Positions 12,425-21,128 of a DNA stretch of 64,000 nucleotides are shown here, in pieces (the stretch's first letter is position 1; the number at the start of each line of letters is the position of its first letter). The DNA is taken from positions 744,001 to 808,000 of the forward strand of contig NZ_AP025591.1 in assembly GCF_023169945.1 (NCBI RefSeq), given 5' to 3'. This DNA comes from Anaeromyxobacter oryzae (GTDB taxonomy: Bacteria > Myxococcota > Myxococcia > Myxococcales > Anaeromyxobacteraceae). Made by a program: the position numbers and the translations under genes. The notes beneath the pieces are model-generated. The model was not told where the DNA came from. It saw only the letters and a program-made list of their open reading frames with translations, and did not search any database.

Positions 12425-13843
12425 CTAGCGGCGGAACGCGAACGTGAACGAGTAGCGGCCCGGCTTGTTCTGCGGGTAGACGGCATCCCGGAGGTTCCAG
12501 TAGGCGCAGGCGCGGACGTCGGCATCGTGCACCGAGTCCTCCAGCACCTCGACGAGCGTGGCGGCGCCCGCGACGTCCGCGGTCACGCGGAGCCGGAGGG
12601 TGCCGGAGAGCGACGGCGCCTCGGCGAGGCGCGACCGGTAGGTCCGGTCCACGAGCGCCTGGATCGCCTTCTGGAGCTGGGTCACGTCGGGCCGGCCCAC
12701 CTTCTCGACGTTGAGCCGGCGCTCCAGCGCGTCGAGATCGGCGCGCGCGATCCCACCGGCGGCGCGGAACGCCTCGATCGCCTGCTGCGTGTCGCCGCGG
12801 GCGGCGTGCACCCGGCCCAGCCCGAGGCTCGCCTGCGCGTCTCGCGGATCGCGGGCGAGGGCCCGGCGCAGCGCCTTCTCCGCGCCGTCGAGGTCCTGCG
12901 CCGCGAGCCGGATCTCGGCGATCCGCCGCCACTCGGCGGAGGACGGGTCGACGGCCGAGAGCCGCTCGAGGGCGCGCTGCTCGGTCGCGGCGTCCTTCGC
13001 CGCGCGCGCCGTCTGCGCCAGCGCCGCGAGCGCGTCGGCGTCCTCCTTGAGGTCCACGGCGGCCTTCCACTGCGCCTCCGCCCCCGCGACGTCGCCCTTC
13101 TTCTCGAGGAGCCGGGCGAGCGTGACGCGGGCGGTGCGATCGCGCGGCGCGGCCTCGACGGCGCCCGTCCAGTAGTCGGCCGCGGTCACGACGTCGTCGC
13201 GCGACGCGGCGAGCTCGCCGAGGAGCGCGTAGGCGCCGAACAGGTCCGGGTACGCCCTGAGCGCCAGCGTCGCCTCGGCCTCGGCGCGCGCGACGTCGCC
13301 CGCCGCGCGAGCCACGCGGGCGAGGCCGAGGTGCGCGTCGGGGTTCTCGGGGTCGGCGGTCAGGACCGTCCGGTAGTCCGCCGCGGCCGCCTCGGTCCGC
13401 CCGCGGCGCTCGGAGACCCGCGCCCGGACGAGCACGGCGAGCCACTCGTCCGGCTCGATCTCGAGGGCCTGGACGAGCGCGCGATCCGCCTGATCGAGCG
13501 TGTTCCAGGCGACGTACGTCCGCGCCATCCCGAGGTGGCCGAGCGCGGAGTCCGGGAACTCGGAGGCGAGCGCCTTGAACTGGGCCCAGCGCTCGTCGCC
13601 CTCCGGCTGCGCGTAGATGGCAAGGAAGCGGGGCACCGGGTCCCGCGGGGCGGCCTGGGACGCCTGGGTCCAGCGCGCCCGCTGCGCCGCGATGTCGCCC
13701 TTCCGCTCCGCGGCCTCGATCGCGAGCATCGCCCGCGAGACCGGGACGAGGTCGGGACGCGTCCGCGCCTGCTCCCCCGGCCGCGGCCCGGTCGTGGCAC
13801 AGGCTGCGAGCAGGACGAGCGCGAGGCTGGGCACGAGCTTCAT
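12425..13843 (-). CDS. TPR lipoprotein with TonB-like C-terminal domain
   Basis: A 472-residue envelope protein. The lipoprotein signal is MKLVPSLALVLLAAC (Cys15). Residues ~30-370 are tandem tetratricopeptide repeats (for example AHLGLARVARAAGDVARAEA and AQASLGLGRVHAARGDTQQA). The last ~90 residues (LRLRVTADVAGAATLVEVLEDSVHDADV, ACAYWNLRDAVYP, YSFTFAFRR) resemble the AgmX/PglI/TonB-type C-terminal domain found in myxobacterial motility and envelope proteins. Such proteins usually scaffold envelope complexes. It lies between the NamZ-like and Cys-rich lipoprotein genes in the same direction. Confidence 0.85.
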   Translation of the reverse strand: MKLVPSLALVLLAACATTGPRPGEQARTRPDLVPVSRAMLAIEAAERKGDIAAQRARWTQASQAAPRDPVPRFLAIYAQPEGDERWAQFKALASEFPDSALGHLGMARTYVAWNTLDQADRALVQALEIEPDEWLAVLVRARVSERRGRTEAAAADYRTVLTADPENPDAHLGLARVARAAGDVARAEAEATLALRAYPDLFGAYALLGELAASRDDVVTAADYWTGAVEAAPRDRTARVTLARLLEKKGDVAGAEAQWKAAVDLKEDADALAALAQTARAAKDAATEQRALERLSAVDPSSAEWRRIAEIRLAAQDLDGAEKALRRALARDPRDAQASLGLGRVHAARGDTQQAIEAFRAAGGIARADLDALERRLNVEKVGRPDVTQLQKAIQALVDRTYRSRLAEAPSLSGTLRLRVTADVAGAATLVEVLEDSVHDADVRACAYWNLRDAVYPQNKPGRYSFTFAFRR

Positions 13844-13932
13844 CGGGGGTTCCCCTCCGGGAGTTGGGCCCCCTTTCTACCGCGGTTCCGGGCCGGCGCG
13901 AATGGCTATGCGCCCGCCCCGCAGCCGCACCG

Positions 13933-14922
13933 CTACATGTGCGGCCGGCAGACGTTGCTCGAGCAGCTCGCGCCCGCGCCGAAGCCGGCGCACTCGGCGT
14001 CGGAGGTGCACGGAGCGGTGCAGATCCCGGCGGAGTGGTCGTCCGACGTGCGGCAGGTGCCGCTCACGAGGGCGCCAGCGCAAGCATCGTCGGCGACGCA
14101 CCACGATCCGGCGACCGCGAAGTAGGCTTCGCAGCCCTGCGGCGCGGTGCAGACGCCGCCCTGGCAGGCGAGGCCGGCGCCGCACGCGCCGCCGATGCCG
14201 CAGCTCGCGCCGCACGTGGCGGACGGCGCGCCGTCGTAGTGGCACCTTCCGTCGTCGCTGTGGCACGCGAGCTCGGACGCGTCGCACCCGCTGGTCGCGA
14301 CGCAGCCCTTCACCTCCGCACCGTCGTCGACGAGCAGCTCCGTGTCGTAGGGCGTCGTCGCGCCCGCGACGACGCGGACGGTGGCCGTCCGCGACCGGAA
14401 CCCGTCCATCGACACGGTGAGCGGGTAGTCGCCCTCGGGCAGCGGCGCCAGGAACGCGGCCGGCGCCCCGTCGGTCACGACCTCGTCGCGATCGGTGCCG
14501 TCGACGGTGAACCGCGGGTCCTTGCAGCGCGCGCCGCTCTCGGCCCGGACGCCCGCCAGCACGCTGCCCGCGAGCGGGAGCCCGGACGCGGGGTGATCGC
14601 CGACGTCGCGCACGTCGGCGCCCTCGACCTCCACCTCGACCTGCTGCGCGCGCCCGGGGCTCAGGAGCGCCCCGGTCACCGGGTCGCGCTGGAACGTCCC
14701 GTCGTAGAGGACGAGCGACTGCGTACCCGCGGGCGCCGCGATCCGGAAGGAGCCGTCCGCCGCGAGCGCGACCTTCAGCTCGGGCCGGCCGAGCGGGTAG
14801 ACGTACCCGCCCGTCGCCGCGCCGCTGATCCTCCCGACCACGACGCCCGTCCGGAGATCCGGCGTCTCGAGGCCGCCGCAGGCGGCGAGCGATACCAGGG
14901 CGACGGCGACGGCGCTTCGCAT
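13933..14922 (-). CDS. Cys-rich secreted lipoprotein
   Basis: A 329-residue lipoprotein (signal MRSAVAVALVSLAAC, Cys15). Residues ~25-205 look like beta-rich carboxypeptidase-regulatory/PEGA-type segments (GRISGAATGGYVYPLGRPELKV, LPEGDYPLTVSMDGFRSRTATVRVV). The C-terminal ~120 residues contain some 20 cysteines in short repeats (CVATSGCDASELACHSDDGRC, CGIGGACGAGLACQGGVC), a style frequent in myxobacterial surface lipoproteins. GGAAGGAG lies upstream of the ATG. The gene follows the caspase gene by 59 bases and may be its co-transcribed partner. Function unknown. Confidence 0.8.
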   Translation of the reverse strand: MRSAVAVALVSLAACGGLETPDLRTGVVVGRISGAATGGYVYPLGRPELKVALAADGSFRIAAPAGTQSLVLYDGTFQRDPVTGALLSPGRAQQVEVEVEGADVRDVGDHPASGLPLAGSVLAGVRAESGARCKDPRFTVDGTDRDEVVTDGAPAAFLAPLPEGDYPLTVSMDGFRSRTATVRVVAGATTPYDTELLVDDGAEVKGCVATSGCDASELACHSDDGRCHYDGAPSATCGASCGIGGACGAGLACQGGVCTAPQGCEAYFAVAGSWCVADDACAGALVSGTCRTSDDHSAGICTAPCTSDAECAGFGAGASCSSNVCRPHM

Positions 14923-14981
14923 CCTCGCGCTCCTTCCTCCCCGGTCCGACCCCGCGGACCCGCCGTCCGGCCACGCGCGCA

Positions 14982-16643
14982 TCAGAACCGGTACCCCACC
15001 CCGCCGAGCAGCTCGGCGAAGCCGCTGGAGCGGTTGGCTCCGTCCACCCGCACGACCATCCAGTCGAGGTGCAGCTCCAGCCCGGCCCGGAACCCCCGCC
15101 CGAGCGGCAGGTCGGCGCCGAGGAGCAGGCCGGGGGTGAACGTGAACAGGCTCTGCCCCGGGGGCGCCAGCGCGAGGTCGAACTTCCGGTCGAGCCAGAT
15201 GGCGGAGAGGCGCGGGCCCGCGAGGAGCGCGCCGCCCCGGAGGGCCGCGAGCTCGAACCGCCACGGGAGCGACACCCCCGCGGTCAGCGCCTGGTACCGG
15301 AACGGCGCCGCGAACGAGCCCTGCTCGATGCGGGATCGGCCGAAGGCCGTGGTCACGTCGAGGCGCAGCGAGAGCGACGGCGCGGGCCACCCACGGAGAG
15401 ACGCCGCCGCGCCGTACCCCACGACGGGCCCGAGCACCTCGCGGCGGCTCCGCGCGTCCAGGAACGAGAGCAGCGCGACGCGCGGACCGACCTCCCATCG
15501 TCCCTCGGACCGGACGAGCAGGCTCGCCACGTCGATCCGCTCCCCGGGACGGAGCCGCAGCGTCTCGTCGAGCAGCTCCGGCCCCTCGCCCTTCGCGACC
15601 TGCACGTGCATCCGGCCCGGCTCGACGGCGACGCCGCCCGGGAGATCCGCGACGGCCTGCCCGTTCACCCGGACGGTGAAGCCGTCGAGCCTCGTCGCGT
15701 AGCTGTAGAGCTCGGGCTTGCCGGTCCGCTGCACCTTGCCGACGAGCACGATGGGGTCCACGCCGACCTCGCTCGACTCGGCGCTCGGGCGCTGCCGCCC
15801 GCCGGTGTACGCGTACGTCATCCGGCGCGCGTAGTCGTGCGCCTCCGAGGCCGTGACCGCGCCGTCGCCGTTCCGGTCCGCGCCCGAGCGGAGCGCCTCG
15901 ACGAGGAAGTGCGTGTAGATGTCGTGCCCGAGCTTCTCGTCCTCGCGGGCCGTCTCGCCCCAGTCGCTCGCCGCGAGCACGACGCTCGCGCGCGAGACCT
16001 CCTCGATGGGCCGGACGAAGAAGCCGCCCTTGGTACCCGCGAGCTCCTGCTGCACCGCCTCCGGGAGGAGCGACTTTCCCGCGCCGGAGTGGCAGGTCGC
16101 GAGGACGAGGACCTTGCGGCGTGACCGGAGCCGGTCGAAGTCCCCCTTGAGCTCGTCCATCGCGAGCCCCGTCCCGGCCACGTCGTCGAGCCGCGTGTCG
16201 CGGGCGACGACGTAGCGCCGCAGCTGGCCCTGGGCGTCGCGGGCGAGCGTGCCGTGCGAGGAGACGTAGACGAGGACGGTGTCGCGCTCGTCGCGGTCGG
16301 CGTCGGCGAGCCGCGCGAGCGCGGCGCGGACGCCGTCCCGGGTCGCGGCCTCGACGACGGACACCTCGTCGAACGCGCCGAGCGCCGGATCCCGGAGCAC
16401 CTCTGCGAGGGCGCGGGCGTCGGCGTCGGGGTAGCGGAGCGGGCGCCACTGCGGATCGTCGAAGCGCTGGATGCCGACGAGGAGCGCCACCCGCCGCGGC
16501 GCGTGCGCCGCCTCGAGCTTCTCGCGCGGCACGTCGACCGGGACGAGGCGGCCCTTCTCGACCTGGGCGGCGCCGGCGCACGCGCTCGCCACCAGCGCGA
16601 GAACCGCGCCCGTGAGCCCGAAGCGTTTCGACGCCGGCCGCAT
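14982..16643 (-). CDS. Caspase-like (C14) protease with EF-hand and C-terminal outer-membrane barrel
   Basis: A 553-residue exported protein. Signal peptide 1-22 ends VASAC. The caspase-fold peptidase domain covers ~50-300 with both catalytic residues: His130 in VYVSSHG and Cys184 in LATCHSG. An EF-hand-like loop DRNGDGAVTASE (256-267) suggests calcium dependence, as in metacaspases. A short PEGA-like strand region (~310-350) follows. Residues ~365-553 look like an outer-membrane beta-barrel with alternating strands and a terminal Phe (GGVGYRF). The gene lies 61 bases after an ECF sigma/anti-sigma pair, so it is probably part of that regulon. Substrate unknown; whether the protease faces periplasm or surface cannot be told. 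Confidence 0.85.
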   Translation of the reverse strand: MRPASKRFGLTGAVLALVASACAGAAQVEKGRLVPVDVPREKLEAAHAPRRVALLVGIQRFDDPQWRPLRYPDADARALAEVLRDPALGAFDEVSVVEAATRDGVRAALARLADADRDERDTVLVYVSSHGTLARDAQGQLRRYVVARDTRLDDVAGTGLAMDELKGDFDRLRSRRKVLVLATCHSGAGKSLLPEAVQQELAGTKGGFFVRPIEEVSRASVVLAASDWGETAREDEKLGHDIYTHFLVEALRSGADRNGDGAVTASEAHDYARRMTYAYTGGRQRPSAESSEVGVDPIVLVGKVQRTGKPELYSYATRLDGFTVRVNGQAVADLPGGVAVEPGRMHVQVAKGEGPELLDETLRLRPGERIDVASLLVRSEGRWEVGPRVALLSFLDARSRREVLGPVVGYGAAASLRGWPAPSLSLRLDVTTAFGRSRIEQGSFAAPFRYQALTAGVSLPWRFELAALRGGALLAGPRLSAIWLDRKFDLALAPPGQSLFTFTPGLLLGADLPLGRGFRAGLELHLDWMVVRVDGANRSSGFAELLGGVGYRF

Positions 16644-16704
16644 CGTGACTCGTTCCTAGCCGGGGGCCGGCCCCTCCGCAGGACCCCGTGCGGTCCCCTG
16701 CCCG

Positions 16705-17520
16705 TCAGCGTTCCCGCACGACCACCTCCACCGCGTCGAGGGACAACCCCTCGAGCCCGGGTGCGTCCGGAGAGATCCGCGCCGGCGGCGCGAGCCCGGC
16801 GGCCGCCGCGAGCACGCTCCGCTCGTCGAGCGGCCCGGGTGACGCGATGGCGAGGAACCGCTGCGGCCCCGCGAGGCCGTCGAGCGGGTACGCCGCCGGC
16901 CGGCCGTCCAAGGAGACCGTGGTCCTCCCCGGGGCGAGGCGCTCGCGGAGGAACACCTCCGGCGCGCCGCGCGCCGGCACGCGCACCAGCGCGACGTCGG
17001 CCGCGCGGCCGAGCTCGAGCTCGAACTGCAGGCGGGCTCCGGCGCCGACCGCCTCTCCGGCGACGCCCTTCTCGATGCCGCCGGCCGGGTCGAGCACCAC
17101 GAACCGGAGCCGCACCGGCACCGCTCGCGACGAGAAGCCCTTCTCGCCGTCCCACCCGGGCGCGAGCGGGCCGCGCCGATCCGCCCACTCGAGCGCCGCG
17201 AGGCCGGCGACGAGCACGAGGGCCGCCGCCGCGAGCCCGAGCCCGCGCCATTCGCGGAGGCGCGGGGCGCGCGCGAGTCGCCGCTGGATGCGCCGGAACT
17301 CGAGATCGTTGCCCGCGTCGGCGGCGTCGCCGGGACGGAGCGAGCCGAGCGCGTGGTCCGCCCTGCCGTCGAGCGCGTCCGCCGCGGGCCGTGCGGCGAG
17401 GAACGCCTCGCACACGGGGCAGTCGCCCCGGAGGTGCTCCGCGAGCGCGCGCGCCTCCGCCGGCGGGAGCGTCCCCGCGAGGAGGCGACGGTAGGTGTCT
17501 TCCGCGAGGTGGTTCCTCAC
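16705..17520 (-). CDS. Membrane anti-sigma-like protein with zinc-finger-type N-terminus
   Basis: A 271-residue single-pass protein. The N-terminal ~45 residues carry HLAEDTYRRLL and HLRGDCPVC, close to the H-x3-C-x2-C anti-sigma zinc motif but with one extra residue between His and Cys. One membrane segment (GLGLAAAALVLVAGLAALEWA) is near residue 100. The outer part is beta-rich and resembles the DUF4384-type sensor domains seen with caspase genes. Its ATG overlaps the sigma stop by 4 bases (ATGA), so the two are translationally coupled, as expected for an anti-sigma factor. It precedes the caspase gene. Confidence 0.8.
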   Translation of the reverse strand: MRNHLAEDTYRRLLAGTLPPAEARALAEHLRGDCPVCEAFLAARPAADALDGRADHALGSLRPGDAADAGNDLEFRRIQRRLARAPRLREWRGLGLAAAALVLVAGLAALEWADRRGPLAPGWDGEKGFSSRAVPVRLRFVVLDPAGGIEKGVAGEAVGAGARLQFELELGRAADVALVRVPARGAPEVFLRERLAPGRTTVSLDGRPAAYPLDGLAGPQRFLAIASPGPLDERSVLAAAAGLAPPARISPDAPGLEGLSLDAVEVVVRER

Positions 17521-18140
17521 GACTGTTCAGACTCCTCGCCGCGGAGCCTGGCCACCTCTGCCAGCAGCCGGCGCTTCACCTTCGCGCGGAACCGCTCGAG
17601 CCGCATGGTGATCGCGCTCTTGCCGACCCCGAGCCGGGCGGCGATCTCCCGCGCCGTGACGCCTCCCTGGACGTAGAAGAGGTGCACGGTCTCCTTCTCG
17701 GGGCCGTCCGGCAGCTCGGCGATGATCCGGCGGACCACCTCCAGCTCGGCTCCCTCGTCGGGGTCAGGAAAGCGCTCTGGCTCACCGAGGGTCTCCGCCT
17801 CCCGGGAGAGGTCGTCCGCGAGCTGCGCGCCCGCACGCCGGCGCGCGAGCCGCGAGAGGGCGCGGTTTCGCGCGATGGTGAGCACCCACGCGCCGAAGCG
17901 CGCGGGCTGCTCGAGCTTGGCGAGGTTCCGGAACGCGCGGACGAACGACTCCTGGACGACGTCCTCCACGTCGTCCGCGTCGAGGTCGGCGAAGCCGCGG
18001 GCCACGCGCGCGACCGCGGAGCGGTGGCGATCGTACAGGGAGCGGTGCCCGCCCGGATCGCCGCGGAGCGCGGCCGCGACCGCCGCCGCGTCGTCGCCGG
18101 CCCGCTGCGACGCCTCCGGCCGTTGGAGCGGCGAGCTCAC
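17517..18140 (-). CDS. ECF-type RNA polymerase sigma factor
   Basis: A 207-residue sigma70-family protein of group 4. Region 2 is visible as LYDRHRSAVARVARGF and DDVEDVVQESFVRAFRNL, with WVLTIARNRALSRL following; region 4 contains GVTAREIAARLGVGKSAITMRLERFRAKVKRRL, the helix-turn-helix for the -35 box. An acidic linker (DPDEGAELE) separates them. It starts only 12 bases after the flippase-like gene and overlaps the anti-sigma gene, so it lies inside a longer transcription unit and probably directs the caspase genes downstream. The inducing signal is unknown. Confidence 0.92.
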   Translation of the reverse strand: MSSPLQRPEASQRAGDDAAAVAAALRGDPGGHRSLYDRHRSAVARVARGFADLDADDVEDVVQESFVRAFRNLAKLEQPARFGAWVLTIARNRALSRLARRRAGAQLADDLSREAETLGEPERFPDPDEGAELEVVRRIIAELPDGPEKETVHLFYVQGGVTAREIAARLGVGKSAITMRLERFRAKVKRRLLAEVARLRGEESEQS

Positions 18141-18152
18141 GCCGCGAGCGTA

Positions 18153-19172
18153 CTACGGACCCGGGAGCGCGTCCTCCCCGAGCCCCTCGTCCCGGCGCGC
18201 CTCGACGAGGAGCAGCCCACCCCCGATGAGCGTCACGGGGGCGAGGTGCACGAAGTGGTAGAGCAGCGCGAACGCCACCGCCGGCTCGCGATCGACGCCG
18301 AGCCCGGCGAGCGCGACGACCACCGCGAGCTCGAACGGGCCGGTGTTGCCCGGCGAGATGGCCACGATGTTCGCCGCCGTCGAGGCGAGGACGGCGAGGG
18401 CGGCCGCCGCGAGCGTGGTCGGGAGCCCGAGCGCCGCGAGCGCGAGGAGCGCGATGAGCACCTCGGCCATCCACCCCGCGACGCCCCACGCGAACGCTCT
18501 CCCGAGCGCGCCGGGATCGTGGGTCGCCGAGAGGCCCGCGCGCAGCCGCGCCACGAGCGCGAGCCGGTGCCCTCCCTTCGGCGCGGCGGGTGCGACGGTG
18601 GTGCGGTGCGACGGGCGGAGCACGAACGCGGCGACGAGACCTGCGGCGGCGACCGCGGTGAACGCGAGGAGGGCCGTGCGCGCCCACCCCGGGAGCGGCG
18701 TCCCCACCGCGAGGAGCGCGAGCAGCGGCACGAGCGCGGCGGACCCGACGACGTAGTCGAGGGCGGCGGCGGCGAGGAGGGACGCGGTGGAGAGCCTCGC
18801 GCGGCGGGCGAGCAGGGCCGCGCGCAGGACGTCGCCCGCGCGCGCGGGGAGCACGACCCCCGCAGCGAAGCCGGCGGTCACCGCGGCGAACGCGTCGCGG
18901 AACCGCAGCCGCGCGCCGGGCGGCTGGACGACCGACGCCCACCGCTTCGAGTGCAGGGCGAGGGAGAGGACGTTCGCGCCGCAGGCCAGCAGGACGAGGA
19001 TGGGATCGGCGCGGGCGAGGACGGCGAGGACGCCGCCGAGATCCACGTGGCGCGCCGCGAGCGCGGCGAACGCCACGATGACGGCGAGCCCCAGGAGCCG
19101 CAGCGCCGTCCGCCGGGCGCGGTTGCGCTGCGGCCCTGCGAGCGCCTCCACGCGCGCGAGGCGCCCGCTCAC
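18153..19172 (-). CDS. Flippase-like / lysylphosphatidylglycerol-synthase-type membrane protein
   Basis: A 339-residue integral membrane protein with about eight hydrophobic segments, of the UPF0104 (AglD/MprF flippase-like) family found in polysaccharide and lipid-glycosylation clusters. Family motifs include LHSKRWASVVQPPG after the second segment, FAAGVVLPARAGDVLRAALLARR, and the late AISPGNTGPFELAVV. The GTG start at 19172 overlaps the deacetylase stop (GTGA). With the adjoining glycosyltransferase and deacetylase it probably handles a lipid-linked sugar at the cytoplasmic membrane. Substrate unknown. Confidence 0.85.
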   Translation of the reverse strand: MSGRLARVEALAGPQRNRARRTALRLLGLAVIVAFAALAARHVDLGGVLAVLARADPILVLLACGANVLSLALHSKRWASVVQPPGARLRFRDAFAAVTAGFAAGVVLPARAGDVLRAALLARRARLSTASLLAAAALDYVVGSAALVPLLALLAVGTPLPGWARTALLAFTAVAAAGLVAAFVLRPSHRTTVAPAAPKGGHRLALVARLRAGLSATHDPGALGRAFAWGVAGWMAEVLIALLALAALGLPTTLAAAALAVLASTAANIVAISPGNTGPFELAVVVALAGLGVDREPAVAFALLYHFVHLAPVTLIGGGLLLVEARRDEGLGEDALPGP

Positions 19173-19978
19173 CGCTGGCCCCGGGTGTTCGAGAACGCGT
19201 CCACCGTCACGAAGGTGTACCCCGCCTCGCGCCAGCGCCGCACGATCTCCGGCACCGCGGCTGCGGTCTGGTCCCGGCGGGGGTCGATCCCGGGCGTACC
19301 GCAGCCGTCGTGGAGCAGGAGGATCTCGCCCGGCGACATCCGGCCGCAGGCCCGGGAGGCGATGACGTCGGCGCCGGGGCGCGCGGTGTCGAACACGCCC
19401 CGCGTCCAGCCGACGAGCGCGAGCCTCCGGGCGCGGAGCGCGGGGCCGAGGAACGGCCCGCGGAACCCGTGGGGCGCGCGGAACAGCGGGGCCGGCTCGA
19501 CGCCCGCGGCGCGGATCGCCGCCGCGCACCGGTCGAGCTCGTCGGCGACGGTGCGCGGACCCGCGGCGAGGAGCTTCAGGTGCGTGTGGCCGTGCTGGGC
19601 GACCACGTGGCCGCGCTGCGCGATCTCGTGGACGAGATCCGGGCGGCGGAGCGCCGCCTGCCCGAGGACGAAGAACGTGGCGCGGACGCCGGCGCGATCG
19701 AGCGCGTCGAGGACGGCGGGCGTGTCGTCGGACGGCCCGTCGTCGAAGGTGAGCGCGACCGCGCGCCCGCCTCGCGGCCCGCGCCGCACGCTCCGGCCGG
19801 TCAGATCGAAGCGGGCCCAGAGCGCCTGCAGGACGAGCGCCGCCGCCGCGACGGTCGCGGCGCCGAGACCGAGCCCCGCCAGCGGGCGGCCGCGCGCGGC
19901 GAGGAGCGCGGCGGCGCCGAGGAGCAGGGCCCCCGAGCCGATCGCGAGGGCGAGCGCGAGGCGCTTCCCGGGCGGCAC
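19169..19978 (-). CDS. Polysaccharide deacetylase (CE4 / NodB-like)
   Basis: A 269-residue membrane-anchored deacetylase. Two N-terminal hydrophobic segments (~7-28 and ~32-54) precede the NodB domain. Motif 1 is TFDDGPS (catalytic and metal Asp79/Asp80), motif 2 is HGHTH (His129 and His133, the H-x3-H metal pair), and motif 3 is RAPHG. LLLHDG near the C-terminus gives the last catalytic His. All catalytic residues are present. It likely removes N-acetyl groups from a glycolipid or polysaccharide on the periplasmic side. It sits 9 bases after the glycosyltransferase and overlaps the flippase-like gene. Confidence 0.92.
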   Translation of the reverse strand: MPPGKRLALALAIGSGALLLGAAALLAARGRPLAGLGLGAATVAAAALVLQALWARFDLTGRSVRRGPRGGRAVALTFDDGPSDDTPAVLDALDRAGVRATFFVLGQAALRRPDLVHEIAQRGHVVAQHGHTHLKLLAAGPRTVADELDRCAAAIRAAGVEPAPLFRAPHGFRGPFLGPALRARRLALVGWTRGVFDTARPGADVIASRACGRMSPGEILLLHDGCGTPGIDPRRDQTAAAVPEIVRRWREAGYTFVTVDAFSNTRGQR

Positions 19979-19987
19979 GCGTCCTCC

Positions 19988-21100
19988 TCAGCCCCGCACG
20001 CCGATCGACCGGTAGAGCCCCAGGATCTCCCGCGTCACCACCGCCCAGTCGTACCGCTGCGCGGTGAGGCGGCCGCGCTCGCCGTACGTCGTCCCGCGGA
20101 GCGGCTCCCGCGCCATCCGGACGAGGGCGCGGGCCCAGGCGGCGGGATCGTCGCCGGGGAGCAGCTCGCCCTCGCGCCCGTGCTGCAGCACCTCCCGGAA
20201 CCCGTCGATGTCCGCCGCGAGGACCGGCTTCCCGGCGCTCATCGCCTCGAGCAGCGTCACGCCGAAGCTCGCGATCCGCGCCGGCGCGCAGTAGACGTCG
20301 GCGGTCGCGTACCAGTCGGGCCGCTCGTCGAGGACCCTCCCGGTGAACACCACGTCCTCGGCCATCTCCGAGGGCACGCTCGCGCGGTAGCGCGGCATGA
20401 GCGGACCGTCCCCCAGGACGATGAGCCGCGCGTCGATCTGCTTCCACGCGCGGTGGAACGCCTCGATCAGCCGGTCCAGGCCGTTCCGTGGCTCGAGGCG
20501 TCCGACGAAGAGGACGTTCAGCTTGCCGTCGTCGTACCGGCGGATGCGGCGGCCCCGGGCGAAGCGCCGGACGTCGACGCCGTTCGGGATGATGCGAAAG
20601 TCGGCGTGCAGCGCGTCGCCGAAGGCCGAGACGCAGGCGTTCGACACCGCGACGGCCGCGTCGAGCCGGTCGAGGTAGCGCTGCAGGGCGCGGCGCATCA
20701 GGCGGAACAGCAGGCCCGGCTGGAAGTTCGTGTGGAAGGTGCCGACCACCGGGCCGGTCGCGTGGTGGATCGCGAGGAGCGGGAGCACCGGGGTGAGCGG
20801 CGCGTGGACGTGCACCACGTCGAACCGCTCCCGGGCGAGCACCTCCCGCAGCGCTGCGCCGACCCCCGTCCCGCCGGTCACCCGCCCGAAGCCGCCGTTG
20901 TAGAAGAGGGGCGCGCTCGCCCCGACGCGGATCACGTCGGCGGCCGGCTCCGCCTCGCCCTCGGCGAGATCGGGCATCTCGCTCGTCACGACCTTGACGG
21001 AGTGCCCGAGCCGGCGCGCCTCGCGCGAGAAGTGGAAGACGTGCTCCTGGATGCCGCCGACGCTCGGGTAGTAGTACTCGGTGACGACGCCGATTCTCAT
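19988..21100 (-). CDS. GT4-family glycosyltransferase
   Basis: A 370-residue cytoplasmic GT-B retaining glycosyltransferase. The N-terminal Rossmann part starts MRIGVVTEYYYPSVGGIQEHV, typical of PimA/PimB-like enzymes, and FDVVHVHAPLTPVLPLLA follows. The C-terminal donor domain has IPNGVDVRRF, VLFVGRLEPRNGLDRLIEAF, and the E-x7-E motif in APARIASFGVTLLEAMSAGKPVLA, although the usual first Glu (PS..E.FG) is replaced, giving ARIASFG. It probably transfers a sugar to a lipid carrier ahead of the deacetylase. It is led by a small membrane-protein gene 28 bases upstream. Confidence 0.9.
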   Translation of the reverse strand: MRIGVVTEYYYPSVGGIQEHVFHFSREARRLGHSVKVVTSEMPDLAEGEAEPAADVIRVGASAPLFYNGGFGRVTGGTGVGAALREVLARERFDVVHVHAPLTPVLPLLAIHHATGPVVGTFHTNFQPGLLFRLMRRALQRYLDRLDAAVAVSNACVSAFGDALHADFRIIPNGVDVRRFARGRRIRRYDDGKLNVLFVGRLEPRNGLDRLIEAFHRAWKQIDARLIVLGDGPLMPRYRASVPSEMAEDVVFTGRVLDERPDWYATADVYCAPARIASFGVTLLEAMSAGKPVLAADIDGFREVLQHGREGELLPGDDPAAWARALVRMAREPLRGTTYGERGRLTAQRYDWAVVTREILGLYRSIGVRG

Positions 21101-21128
21101 GGGCGGCCCTCCGGGCGGCCCCCCGAGG

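Noticed and set aside
16254..20015. 1253-codon plus-strand open frame
   Set aside because: It is antisense to five real minus-strand genes with intact motifs, and its product is Arg/Gly/Ala low-complexity sequence.
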